Assembly: GCF_017873095.1 (NCBI RefSeq)
Contig: NZ_JAGGJU010000001.1
Span: 124,001 to 188,000 of the forward strand
From: Heterorhizobium halophytocola
Lineage (GTDB): Bacteria; Pseudomonadota; Alphaproteobacteria; Rhizobiales; Rhizobiaceae
DNA length: 64,000 nt
Reading direction: 5' to 3'
Part shown: positions 7,886 through 16,113 of the stretch, in pieces
Layout: every line of letters starts with the position of its first letter
Numbering within the stretch: the stretch's first letter is position 1
The notes under the pieces: model-generated
The model's input: only the letters and a program-made list of their open reading frames with translations
Databases searched by the model: none
What the model was told of the DNA's origin: nothing
Made by a program: the position numbers and the translations under genes

Positions 7886-10324
7886 TCAACCGCGCATGCG
7901 CGTGGCGTCGGGATCGAAAAGCGGCACTGCCTGCAGGCGCGCCGGCAGCATATGGCCCAGCACTTCGATCTGCCAGCCATCCGCATGAGTGGCCTTTGCC
8001 GCCGGCACATACCCCATGGCGACCGAGCATGCGCTCGCATGGGCGTAACCGCCCGAGGTGACCCAGCCGCAGGCCTCGCCGTCGCGGAAGATCGGTTCGT
8101 CGCCGATCACGTCGGCATCCTGCGCCTCGACGATAAAGGTGACGAGCCGCATCGCCCCGCCCGAGGCCTTTTCGGCGTTTGCCGCCTGCTTGCCGATGAA
8201 ATCGGCCGGCTTGTTCAGCGAGACGAAGCGGCCGAGCGCCGCCTCCTGCGGGCCGTAGAGCGGACGGTATTCGCGCGACCAGCTGCCAAAGCCCTTTTCG
8301 AGGCGCAGCGCATTGAGCGCCCTGAGCCCGAACAGGCTGATCCCGTGCGGCTTGCCCGCCTCCATCAGCGCCTCGAACAGATAGCGCTGGTATTCGGGCT
8401 TCATCCAGATTTCGTAGCCGAGATCACCGGTATAGCTGACCCGGCCGACAATCGCCGGGGCCATGCCGAGATCCATTTCACGGATCGCCATGAAGGGGAA
8501 GGCCGCGTTCGACATGTCGAGGTGGGTGAGCGCCTGCAACACATCGCGTGACCGCGGCCCGGCGATTGCCAGGCCGACCATGCCCAGATTGAGTGCCGCC
8601 AGTTCCACCGAGCCGTCCTGCGGCAGATGGCTCTCGAACCAGCGCATGTGATAGTCCTCGGCAACGCCGGAGCCGATCAGCAGGAATTCACCATGGCCTT
8701 CGCCTGAGCCGAGATTGGCAAGCGTGAAGTCGCCGATCAGCTTGCCGGCCTCGTTCAGCATCGGGGTGAGCGACATGCGCCCTTCCGACGGGATGCGGCC
8801 GGCCAGCATGTGGTCCAGCCAGTCGGCGGCCCCCTCGCCCGACACCGTGTATTTGGCAAAGCCGGAGCTTTCCATCAGGCCGACGCCGTTGCGCACGGCC
8901 CTCGCCTCGCGGCCGACATGGTCGAAATCGGTCGAGCGGCGCCAGGAAAACCGGTCCTCGACGCCATCCGGCGCGAACCAGAGCGGCGTTTCCAGCCCTG
9001 AGGACGCACCAAAGACGGCGCCCTTCTCCTTCAGCCGGTCGTAAATCGGCGTCGTCAGCAGCGGCCGGGCGGCCGGCAGCTCCTCGTTCGGATAGCGGAT
9101 CGAGAAGCGGCGGGAATAGTTTTCCCGAACCCTGGCATTGGTAAAGCCGAGCGTCGCATAGTCGCCGTAGCGGCAGACATCCATGGCGAAGACGTCGAAG
9201 CCGGGATCGCCCTCGATGATCCACTGGGCGAGCGCAAGTCCCACGCCGCCGCCCTGGCTGAAACCGGCCATGACGGCGCAGGCCGACCAGAAATTGGTCA
9301 TGCCGCGCACCGGCCCGACCAGCGGATTGCCGTCGGGCGAGAAGGTGAAGGGGCCGTTGATGATGGTCTTGATACCGGCCTTGTTGAAAGCCGGGAAATG
9401 GCGGAAGCCGACCTCCAGCTCGCCGGAGATGCGGTCGAGGTCTTCCACCAGCAGTTCGTGGCCGAAGCTCCACGGCGTCTCGATCGGCGACCAGGGACGG
9501 CAGTCCTTTTCGTATGTGCCCATCAGCATGCCGTTTCGCTCCTGGCGGATATAGATCTCGCCGTCGAAATCGACGCAGTGCATCAGCTCGCGGCCGGATG
9601 TCCGATTGAAGTCGATGACCTCGGGCATGTCCTCGGTGATCAGGTACATGTGCTCCATGGCCAGCACCGGCAGTTCCAGCCCGACCATGCGGCCGACTTC
9701 CCGCGCCCAGAGACCGGCGGCATTGACCACGTGCTCGGCGCGAATCTCGCCCTTGTCGGTGATCACCCGCCAGGTGCCGTCTTCCAGCTGCACCAGATCC
9801 TCGACCTTGGTGTGCAGATAGATCTCGGCGCCGTTCTTCTTGGCCGACTTCGCGTAGGCATGGGTGGTGCCATAGGGGTCGAGATGGCCCTCATGCGGAT
9901 CGAAGACCGCGCCGACGAACTGCGAGGGATCGAGCAGCGGCATCATCGCGTGTGCTTCCTCCACCGAGACGAGACGCGCCTCGCCGCCGGCATATTTGCC
10001 CTTGGCGAGCAGCGACTTGAACCAGTCGAACCGCTCGTTCGTCGCCGCCAGCATCAGGCCGGAGGTCATGTGCAGGCCGATATCCTGGCCGGAATAGGTC
10101 TCGATCTCCTTGTAGAGCTCGACCGTGTATTTCTGCAGCTTGGCGACATTCGGGTCGCCATTGATCGTGTGCATGCCGCCGGCCGCATGCCAGGTCGAGC
10201 CGGAGGTCAGCTCGGAGCGCTCCAGAAGCACCACGTCGGTCCAGCCGAACTTGGTGAGATGATAGAGGATCGAGCAGCCGACGACACCGCCGCCAATGAC
10301 CACAACACGCGCATGGCTCTTCAT
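7886..10324 (-). CDS. Dimethylglycine/sarcosine dehydrogenase-like FAD and GcvT protein
   Basis: The 812-residue protein joins an N-terminal FAD-dependent DAO domain (Rossmann GGGVVG at residues 11-16; SGSTWHAAGG with His46, the position that carries covalent FAD in dimethylglycine dehydrogenase) to a C-terminal aminomethyltransferase (GcvT) domain, seen in GRVSYTGDLGYEIW and RLEKGFGSW. Enzymes of this build oxidatively demethylate dimethylglycine, sarcosine or similar N-methyl compounds and pass the one-carbon unit to tetrahydrofolate. ATG 10324 has AGGAG 7 bases upstream; a start 10 codons earlier lacks one. Exact substrate is open. Its leader contains a terminator-like hairpin. Confidence 0.85.
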   Translation of the reverse strand: MKSHARVVVIGGGVVGCSILYHLTKFGWTDVVLLERSELTSGSTWHAAGGMHTINGDPNVAKLQKYTVELYKEIETYSGQDIGLHMTSGLMLAATNERFDWFKSLLAKGKYAGGEARLVSVEEAHAMMPLLDPSQFVGAVFDPHEGHLDPYGTTHAYAKSAKKNGAEIYLHTKVEDLVQLEDGTWRVITDKGEIRAEHVVNAAGLWAREVGRMVGLELPVLAMEHMYLITEDMPEVIDFNRTSGRELMHCVDFDGEIYIRQERNGMLMGTYEKDCRPWSPIETPWSFGHELLVEDLDRISGELEVGFRHFPAFNKAGIKTIINGPFTFSPDGNPLVGPVRGMTNFWSACAVMAGFSQGGGVGLALAQWIIEGDPGFDVFAMDVCRYGDYATLGFTNARVRENYSRRFSIRYPNEELPAARPLLTTPIYDRLKEKGAVFGASSGLETPLWFAPDGVEDRFSWRRSTDFDHVGREARAVRNGVGLMESSGFAKYTVSGEGAADWLDHMLAGRIPSEGRMSLTPMLNEAGKLIGDFTLANLGSGEGHGEFLLIGSGVAEDYHMRWFESHLPQDGSVELAALNLGMVGLAIAGPRSRDVLQALTHLDMSNAAFPFMAIREMDLGMAPAIVGRVSYTGDLGYEIWMKPEYQRYLFEALMEAGKPHGISLFGLRALNALRLEKGFGSWSREYRPLYGPQEAALGRFVSLNKPADFIGKQAANAEKASGGAMRLVTFIVEAQDADVIGDEPIFRDGEACGWVTSGGYAHASACSVAMGYVPAAKATHADGWQIEVLGHMLPARLQAVPLFDPDATRMRG

Positions 10325-10352
10325 TGCAAACTCCTGCTGCGGAACGACCGCC

Positions 10353-10411
10353 AAAAAGCCCGCGCATGGCGGGCGAAAACCGATGATTTGCCGCCGAGCC
10401 TAGCGGCAATC
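10353..10411 (-). promoter_or_regulatory. Leader hairpins, possible transcription attenuator
   Basis: On the minus strand, about 29-50 bases before the dehydrogenase ATG, a six-base all-GC stem (GCCCGC / GCGGGC, five-base loop, 10358-10374) is followed directly by TTTTT (10357-10353). A second hairpin (TGCCGC / GCGGCA, extendable) lies just upstream at 10385-10411. The next gene on that side is divergent, so this is not the terminator of another transcript. The 349-base gap 10325-10673 holds no gene. Function as an attenuator or riboswitch is inference. Confidence 0.45.
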
Positions 10412-10673
10412 CCGGGGACCCAAAAGTCCGACTTGCGAAGCAGAATGTCGCTTTGGAGAGACGGCGTAAAATCCAGGCCGTGGCGCTCACGCTCCATGCA
10501 GCCGGTGGAAAATTCGCGCGGTATTGCCGCCCCCGGCTGAAAAATAGACCAGCTGAATCAAGCAAAGGACGCCCGGCGCCGGTTGCGGGTTTTCCACGCG
10601 CGCCTGCGCCTTACGACAATCAGGGACCAGACCCCCAGGCGGTCTGTGACGGATGAAAGGGAGAATGAACGAG

Positions 10674-11705
10674 ATGAGCGAGACGACGAACACCATCGGG
10701 CTGCCCTATATCATGCCGGCCCAGGCGCAGAAGCACGTGACCCACAACGAGGCGCTGCAACGGCTGGACGGCGCCGTGCAACTGGTGATCACCGCGACCC
10801 TCGACGCCGAACCGGACGCCCCGCAGGAGGGTGATTGCTACGCGATCGGGCCGGCCGCCTCCGGCGCGTGGTCGGGCAAGGCCGGCCGCCTTGCCATTCG
10901 CCAGGACGGTGCCTGGCTGTATCTGAGCCCCCGCGTCGGCTGGCGCGCCTACAGGCTGGACGCCGGCGCGATTGCGGTCTTCGATGGCGCGGCCTGGGCA
11001 CCCCTCCCCCTGCCGGCGACCGGCCGCTTCGAACAGCTCGGCATCAATGCCGCGCCGGACCAGACCAATCGGCTGGCGGTCGCAGCCCCGGCCAGCCTCT
11101 TTACCCATGGCGGCGACAGCCATCGCATGGTGATCAACAAGAATGCCACGGGCGATACCGCCACCCTGCTCTTCCAGTCGGGCTGGAGCGGACGGGCGGA
11201 ACTCGGCCTTGCCGGGTCCGACGGCTTTTCGCTCAAGATCAGCGACGGCGCCGACTGGCTGACGGCGCTGGCGATCGGGAGCGACGGGGTGGTCGAAACC
11301 GGTCAGCGTCCGCTGGTGCGTGCCGGCCTGACGATCGGCGCGCAGCAACCGGCCGCCAATTTACAGAGCGGCTTCGACACACTCTACCTCGCCCGCGGCT
11401 TTACTCTGGGCGCGGCGTTGTCCTCCGGTCTCGGCAAGCCGCTTAACGTGGCCCGCTCCGGTTATTACTGTGTCGTTCTGCTACTGACGGCCAGCGGCTC
11501 CGGTGCATTCTCGGCCCGACTTTTGCGCAACGGAACCGAGACGCTCGGCACGGTTTCGGGCACTGCGGACAGCAATCCGGGCCTGCGGTCCTTGTCGACC
11601 ATCTGCTGGCTCAACGGGGGCGACGGACTGACCGTCGGACATGCCGGCGCCGCTTCCATCGACTTCTCCTACGGGCGGACGGAGCTCAGCGCATACTACA
11701 TATGA
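10674..11705 (+). CDS. DUF2793 domain protein
   Basis: This 343-residue protein starts MSETTNTIGLPYIMPAQAQK, followed by HVTHNEALQRLDG, matching the DUF2793 domain often found in phage-related or gene-transfer-agent-related proteins of alphaproteobacteria. The later part (residues about 110-343) is beta-rich and Gly/Ala/Leu-rich with no motif I recognise; it may be a tail-fibre-like or C1q-like binding domain. Start ATG 10674 is chosen because AAGGGAG ends 10 bases upstream; ATGs at 10665 and 10653 are badly spaced. No other phage gene is adjacent, so it is a solitary gene here. Confidence 0.7.
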   Translation: MSETTNTIGLPYIMPAQAQKHVTHNEALQRLDGAVQLVITATLDAEPDAPQEGDCYAIGPAASGAWSGKAGRLAIRQDGAWLYLSPRVGWRAYRLDAGAIAVFDGAAWAPLPLPATGRFEQLGINAAPDQTNRLAVAAPASLFTHGGDSHRMVINKNATGDTATLLFQSGWSGRAELGLAGSDGFSLKISDGADWLTALAIGSDGVVETGQRPLVRAGLTIGAQQPAANLQSGFDTLYLARGFTLGAALSSGLGKPLNVARSGYYCVVLLLTASGSGAFSARLLRNGTETLGTVSGTADSNPGLRSLSTICWLNGGDGLTVGHAGAASIDFSYGRTELSAYYI

Positions 11706-11878
11706 GAGGATACATCAATAAGGATAAGCTGATGCAGGCCTGAATTGCATTTCACAAATCCAATAAAATCAGAATGAAAGCATACAAGAATGGAATTGAA
11801 TACATGCAGGATGGCAACATTATACTCAATAACTTCCATATTTACATAAATGAGGCTTGCAAAAGCCGATCACCAGGG

Positions 11879-11893
11879 TTAATCAATGCTTAA
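11879..11893. promoter_or_regulatory. Candidate CtrA box (exact TTAA-N7-TTAA)
   Basis: TTAA at 11879-11882 and TTAA at 11890-11893 are separated by exactly seven bases, the full consensus for CtrA. It lies 84 bases before the GTG start of the sugar transferase gene, in an AT-rich gap (11706-11976) that holds no gene. AT-richness raises the chance of a random match, so this is a candidate only. Confidence 0.5.
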
Positions 11894-11976
11894 TTCGATA
11901 AATACATTTTCCTACTGAACAATATACTCATGAACTGTGGTGAGTTGTTGCGATCTCAAATTTACGGGGCGGAAGC

Positions 11977-12696
11977 GTGAGTATCCCGCAATTTCAAGAT
12001 CAGAGCGTGCCCAATAGACTTCCGGATGATGCCTCAAGCTTCGTCTTGCGACGGTCGTTCCTGCGATTGCCAGCTACACGTGGCCCGTTCTCGCCGCATC
12101 ACGCGGCCAAGCGTGTCCTCGACGTCACGGTCTCGCTGACCGCACTGCTGGTCCTCTTGCCGTTCCTCGGCACGATCTGGGCGCTGATTAGGCTGGACAG
12201 CCCGGGGGCTGCGATCTTCTCCCAGTATCGCTGGGGGATGAACAACCGGAAGATCAGGATCTACAAGTTCCGCTCCATGCGCACCGATCTGTGCGACATG
12301 TCGGGCGTCGCCCAGACGGTGCGGGACGATCCACGCATCACCCGGATGGGCGCCTTCCTGCGGCGCACCAATATCGACGAACTGCCGCAATTGCTGAATG
12401 TGCTGCGCGGCGACATGTCGCTTGTCGGCCCGCGCTGCCATGCGATCGGCATGCTGGCCAGCGGCCTTCCCTACGAAACCCTCGTGCCGCGCTACCATGA
12501 GCGGCATGCCATGCGTCCGGGGATCACCGGCCTGGCCCAGATGCGCGGTCTGCGCGGCCCGACCGACCGGCCGAGCAAGGCAAGGGCCCGTATTGCCAGC
12601 GATCTGCACTACATCGAAAATTTTTCGATCTGGTTGGATTTCCGCATCATTTTCGGCACGCTCTATGCCGAATTGAAGGGCGGACGCGGCTTCTGA
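11977..12696 (+). CDS. Undecaprenyl-phosphate sugar transferase (ExoY/UppE-like)
   Basis: The 239-residue protein belongs to the bacterial sugar transferase family (polyprenyl-phosphate phosphoglycosyl transferase). After a polar N terminus comes [20 protein letters not shown] (membrane helix), then [38 protein letters not shown] and the C-terminal [15 protein letters not shown] block. It would start polysaccharide repeat assembly by loading the first sugar phosphate onto undecaprenyl phosphate at the inner membrane. It uses a GTG start after a GGGGCGGA site. It stands alone, without other glycan genes next to it, and has a candidate CtrA box upstream. Confidence 0.88.
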   Translation: MSIPQFQDQSVPNRLPDDASSFVLRRSFLRLPATRGPFSPHHAAKRVLDVTVSLTALLVLLPFLGTIWALIRLDSPGAAIFSQYRWGMNNRKIRIYKFRSMRTDLCDMSGVAQTVRDDPRITRMGAFLRRTNIDELPQLLNVLRGDMSLVGPRCHAIGMLASGLPYETLVPRYHERHAMRPGITGLAQMRGLRGPTDRPSKARARIASDLHYIENFSIWLDFRIIFGTLYAELKGGRGF

Positions 12697-12834
12697 CGGC
12701 CCTTCCCGGCCGGCGCGACGCACGCGCTGTTCCCGAAATGACGCGAATAGATTTTATCCACACCCGTTTTTTTTTGAGAAAAACCCGAGGAATCCGTGGG
12801 CTGGCGCAATCTTTTTACGATTCTTATCAAATCC

Positions 12835-12860
12835 TTACACGGAGCTTAGTCAATTTTTAA
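12835..12860. promoter_or_regulatory. Candidate CtrA half-site array before sciP
   Basis: Three TTA-type half-sites occur at exact 11-base steps: TTAC (12835), TTAG (12846) and TTAA (12857). The last pair, TTAG-N7-TTAA, differs from the CtrA consensus by one base. The array ends 53 bases before the sciP ATG. Two GANTC sites (12790, 12819) lie just upstream. Confidence 0.45.
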
Positions 12861-12913
12861 ATCTGCCTGACTAGGATGCCCGGCAGTGGTCTTGAGTTTT
12901 AGTAGAGTGTTCC

Positions 12914-13189
12914 ATGACCGAAATGATCCGCCCAAGAGTGAAGTATGTCATCGGCCCCGATGGCAGCCCACTGACGATTGCTGACCTGCCGCCGGCCAAT
13001 ACGCGCCGTTGGGTCATCCGCCGCAAGGCTGAAGTCGTGGCTGCTGTGAGAGGTGGCTTGCTGAGCCTTGAGGAAGCCTGTGACCGATATACGCTGACTG
13101 TCGAGGAGTTTCTGTCCTGGCAGTCGTCCATCAATGACCATGGTCTGCAGGGCCTGCGCACCACGCGCATCCAGCAATATCGCCATTGA
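12914..13189 (+). CDS. sciP: SciP, CtrA inhibitor (DUF1153)
   Basis: This 91-residue protein is nearly identical in pattern to the DUF1153/SciP family: RPRVKYVIGPDGSPLTIADL, PPANTRRWVIRRKAEVV, then a helix-turn-helix-like LSLEEACDRYTLTVEEFLSW and the basic end GLRTTRIQQYRH. In Caulobacter, SciP binds CtrA in G1 cells and blocks transcription from CtrA promoters. Length and both conserved ends are intact, so it should be functional. It sits about 2 kb before ctrA, and its upstream region holds CtrA-like half-sites, consistent with the known feedback. Confidence 0.93.
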   Translation: MTEMIRPRVKYVIGPDGSPLTIADLPPANTRRWVIRRKAEVVAAVRGGLLSLEEACDRYTLTVEEFLSWQSSINDHGLQGLRTTRIQQYRH

Positions 13190-13215
13190 TTTTGTCTCCC
13201 GTTTGCGGGGGATGT

Positions 13216-13698
13216 CTATTTTTCTGCAAAATACCTTTCCGACAATACCGGCAAAAGGCCTGCAAGCAGCGCCGAAGCCGCGTAGCACCATAATCCCGGT
13301 TGCGTTATCGCGTCGCCAAGACCGCTGGTCTTGACGGCAAAAATCGCGAGCGCGACCAGCATCACATCCATCAACGACCACCGCGACATATGCGCCAGCA
13401 ACCAGTGCCACCGGGCACCGGCCGCTGGCGCCAATCCCGCCACCTCGGCACACAGAATGGCAAGTTTCACGCTCGGCAATGCGATCGAGAACAGGCCGAC
13501 GACGACGGCCAGCCCGGCATCGCCGCCCGTCCAGAGGCTTTCCACCAGACCGCTCAGCGAGACAGCCCTGGAAAACACGAAGAGCCGTTCGAATTCGACG
13601 AAGGGCAGCGTGATACCGAGGCCAAACAGCACGGCGCAGGCGAAAACCAGCAGACGCAACACCCAGACCGTCAAATTCCGCCTCCTGCTCGATGGCAT
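13216..13698 (-). CDS. Paraquat-inducible protein A-like membrane protein
   Basis: The 160-residue protein has about four membrane spans (VWVLRLLVFACAVLFGLGI, GLAVVVGLFSIALPSVKLAI, a span near SLMDVMLVALAIFAV, and CYAASALLAGLLPV). The motifs LFSIALPSVKL and MSRWSLMDVMLVALAIF are the core of the PqiA family, which works with PqiB/MCE proteins in envelope lipid traffic. It is a single half-domain rather than the two-domain E. coli PqiA, and no pqiB is nearby. Start ATG 13698 is chosen because the family homology begins there; no strong ribosome site is visible. It converges with sciP. Confidence 0.75.
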   Translation of the reverse strand: MPSSRRRNLTVWVLRLLVFACAVLFGLGITLPFVEFERLFVFSRAVSLSGLVESLWTGGDAGLAVVVGLFSIALPSVKLAILCAEVAGLAPAAGARWHWLLAHMSRWSLMDVMLVALAIFAVKTSGLGDAITQPGLWCYAASALLAGLLPVLSERYFAEK

Positions 13699-13866
13699 CG
13701 TGATCTTTTTTGCTTCCGTTCGGACGAACCGGCGGCAGCCGGTCAAGGTCCACTTGCACGGCGGCCATCCGCAAAAGCTTGCTTTGCCTTGGCGCCGGGT
13801 TTTGACATATGTCTGAACCCCGACCGCCCCGCTTTCGGGGAGATGGCTTAACAGATCGGATCGCGG

Positions 13867-14148
13867 ATGAAAATTGTGAACGAGGAAACGCCGAGTGGCG
13901 GCCGTTATCTTGCCGGCGAGGGCGAGACGCAGGCGTTGATGACCTATTCGCGCGCCTCGCCGAAGCTGATCATCATCGACCATACGGAAGTCCCCGATGC
14001 GTTCCGCGGCCAGGGTGTCGGACAGATGCTCGCCGAGCATGCGGTTGAAGAGGCCCGGCGCGGCGGTTGGAAAATCATTCCGCTCTGCCCGTTTTTCAAA
14101 AGCCAGCTCGATCGCCATCCGGAGTGGCGCGACATCCAGCAAGGCTGA
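13867..14148 (+). CDS. Small GNAT-type N-acetyltransferase
   Basis: The 93-residue protein has the compact fold of the Acetyltransf_CG/YidJ-type GNAT group: the acetyl-CoA loop VPDAFRGQGVGQMLAEHAVE contains the R/Q-x-x-G-x-G/A motif (RGQGVG), followed by the helix and ARRGGWKIIPLCPFFKSQL. Proteins of this size lack the full GNAT N-terminal part. Substrate is unknown. It is divergent from the PqiA-like gene. The following 14149-14411 gap holds no gene. Confidence 0.8.
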   Translation: MKIVNEETPSGGRYLAGEGETQALMTYSRASPKLIIIDHTEVPDAFRGQGVGQMLAEHAVEEARRGGWKIIPLCPFFKSQLDRHPEWRDIQQG

Positions 14149-14411
14149 GTCCCCTGCCCCGGCAACTGGACGCGGCTTTGTCGGGGCGGCTTGCCGGATC
14201 GACCGAACAGGAGGCGCCCTGAGCGCCTGTCGATGATGTCCGGCAACGGCTGTCCAGCCGCGGCCAACGACTATGATGCCTTATAAAACAGAAAGGCCCC
14301 GTCCGGGCAGGACGTGGCTCTCCGTCGGTCTCAAGCAGGTCCAGCGAGGGGAAAAGCGTTTCGCCTCAGGACGTGCGGAAAGACAATGTTCCAGTGCGCA
14401 AAGGCCCGTCT

Positions 14412-14759
14412 TCAGGCCCGTGCGCGCTGTCCGTCACGCTCTTCGAGCGCGGCGGCCTTGGAAAACTCCGCCTCGGCCTCTTCCAGGGCCAGCTCGGCCG
14501 CATCCTGCTGGACCTTCAATTCACGAATTGAGGTCTGCAAATTGTCGGAGCGCTGACGGGCTGCCTTGGCAAAGGTCGGATAGGCGAAATGGCTGACATC
14601 GCTGATGCCCGATTTCTTTTCCTCGATAGCGATCTGGCTTTCGAGCTCCTTCGACATCCTTTCAAATTCCGCCATCATCATCTGCAACTGCTGCAGCTGG
14701 CGGCGCTTCTCGGTAACCTGAAATTCTTTCAGGCGCACTAGGCTCTCACGCGACTTCAT
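14412..14759 (-). CDS. FliJ-like coiled-coil protein
   Basis: This 115-residue protein is almost entirely helical and charged, with heptad-like runs (RLKEFQVTEKRRQLQQLQMM and LQTSIRELKVQQDAAELALE). The opening MKSRESLVRLKEFQVTEKRR and the overall layout match FliJ-type proteins, chaperone stalks of the flagellar export ATPase. No fliI is next to it, so it is an orphan in this position, divergent from ctrA. Start ATG 14759 has GGAG 8 bases upstream; a TTG two codons earlier is too close to that site. Function beyond FliJ likeness is inference. Confidence 0.65.
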   Translation of the reverse strand: MKSRESLVRLKEFQVTEKRRQLQQLQMMMAEFERMSKELESQIAIEEKKSGISDVSHFAYPTFAKAARQRSDNLQTSIRELKVQQDAAELALEEAEAEFSKAAALEERDGQRARA

Positions 14760-14827
14760 ACGCAATACTCCGTTGATGCGAGACCCCGCAACAAGAACTC
14801 ACTGCCCGCAATTTTCCGTCGAAACGC

Positions 14828-15054
14828 GAATCACGTCCCAAAAAAAGTTCACGGCGTTAATAAAAAGCTACCGCTGGTAACCTTTCGTTTACGGGCATCG
14901 TTAATGATAAGGACGATCACTTAAGGGTCAGTAAATGCCGCGCCCTCAATTTGGGTAACCTGACAATGAAGAGTCAAAAGAATCACTTAGCGGGAAAAAC
15001 TCGCGTAAAGATTCATCTGTGGCGATGTCGGAAAAGCTCGGAAAATCAGGAGTC
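14828..15054. promoter_or_regulatory. ctrA upstream region with five GANTC sites
   Basis: The 446-base gap 14760-15205 has no gene. It contains GANTC (CcrM methylation) sites at 14828, 14971, 14980, 15010 and 15050, four of them within 84 bases. It also has several TTAA half-sites (14857, 14901, 14921, 15067, 15109), none in exact N7 pairs. In Caulobacter, CcrM methylation of a GANTC site and CtrA itself control the ctrA promoters; the density here suggests similar control. Confidence 0.6.
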
Positions 15055-15205
15055 TGTCAATCTTACTTAATAAATTCTAGCGGCTTGCCAAAGCGAATTA
15101 GAATTTGTTAACCATTTGGTGGCAGCCTTCCAATCAGGCAACGACTGGATCCGTTTCGCGTAAGGGGGCTAAACTGACCTTTCGGCGGCGGTAAAGGGGA
15201 TAATT

Positions 15206-15907
15206 ATGCGGGTTCTTCTAATCGAAGACGATAGCGCCACGGCGCAGAGCATCGAACTGATGCTCAAATCTGAGAGTTTCAACGTCTACACGACCGATCT
15301 CGGCGAGGAGGGCGTGGACCTTGGAAAACTCTATGACTACGACATCATCCTTCTGGATCTGAACTTGCCCGACATGTCGGGTTATGAGGTGCTGCGCACG
15401 CTGCGGCTCTCCAAGGTCAAGACACCGATCCTCATCCTGTCCGGCATGGCCGGCATCGAGGATAAGGTTCGCGGCCTGGGCTTTGGCGCCGACGACTACA
15501 TGACCAAGCCGTTCCACAAGGACGAACTGGTTGCTCGCATCCACGCGATCGTCCGTCGTTCCAAGGGTCATGCCCAGTCGATCATCATCACCGGTGAACT
15601 GGTGGTCAACCTGGATGCAAAAACCGTCGAAGTCGGCGGCCAGCGCGTCCATCTGACCGGCAAGGAATACCAGATGCTGGAACTGCTCTCGCTGCGCAAG
15701 GGCACGACGCTGACCAAGGAAATGTTCCTCAACCATCTTTATGGCGGTATGGACGAACCGGAACTGAAGATCATCGACGTGTTCATCTGCAAGCTGCGCA
15801 AGAAGCTCGCGAATGCCGCCGGCGGTGCCAACTATATCGAGACCGTCTGGGGTCGTGGCTACGTGCTGCGCGAACCCGATGGTGGAGAGCTGGCCGAAAC
15901 CGCCTGA
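15206..15907 (+). CDS. ctrA: CtrA, cell-cycle master response regulator
   Basis: The 233-residue OmpR-type regulator has an N-terminal receiver (MRVLLIEDD acidic pair; phospho-acceptor Asp51 in [34 protein letters not shown]) and a C-terminal winged helix ([20 protein letters not shown], then [20 protein letters not shown] and the end [10 protein letters not shown]). The [20 protein letters not shown] block is diagnostic for CtrA. It controls DNA replication, division and polar development in alphaproteobacteria and is phosphorylated through ChpT. It is preceded by a long regulatory gap and followed by a strong terminator, so it is probably monocistronic. Confidence 0.97.
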   Translation: MRVLLIEDDSATAQSIELMLKSESFNVYTTDLGEEGVDLGKLYDYDIILLDLNLPDMSGYEVLRTLRLSKVKTPILILSGMAGIEDKVRGLGFGADDYMTKPFHKDELVARIHAIVRRSKGHAQSIIITGELVVNLDAKTVEVGGQRVHLTGKEYQMLELLSLRKGTTLTKEMFLNHLYGGMDEPELKIIDVFICKLRKKLANAAGGANYIETVWGRGYVLREPDGGELAETA

Positions 15908-15937
15908 TCAGCGGCCGTCCATCTTCCGAAATGACAG

Positions 15938-15967
15938 AAAAACCTGCCGAAAGGCGGGTTTTTTTGT
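15938..15967 (+). terminator. Terminator of ctrA
   Basis: An eight-pair stem AACCTGCC / GGCGGGTT (one G-T pair) with a GAAA loop is followed by seven T residues starting 51 bases after the ctrA stop. It is a classic intrinsic terminator on the plus strand. Confidence 0.88.
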
Positions 15968-16113
15968 GCCCTGTCGAAGGGATTGTTGAGAAGAAGGCCA
16001 TAAAGCGACGCGCCGGTCGGCAGCAAGAGGAGCCCCGCGCCGGCAGGCCACGGCACCACGAGGGCAACGAGCGGTTCCCGTTCCCTCGATATGCGGCAAA
16101 TGATGAGCGGGGC

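Noticed and set aside
10674..11705. Prophage remnant
   Set aside because: Only one phage-associated domain is present. There is no integrase, portal, terminase or attachment-site duplication around it.
14207..14230. AGGCGC/GCGCCT hairpin after the acetyltransferase as a terminator
   Set aside because: No T-run follows and the stem is short; it may be chance in GC-rich DNA.
15090..15113. TTAG/TTAA pair before ctrA as a CtrA box
   Set aside because: The spacing is six, not seven, unless a mismatched ATTA is used as the first half; too weak to list as a site.
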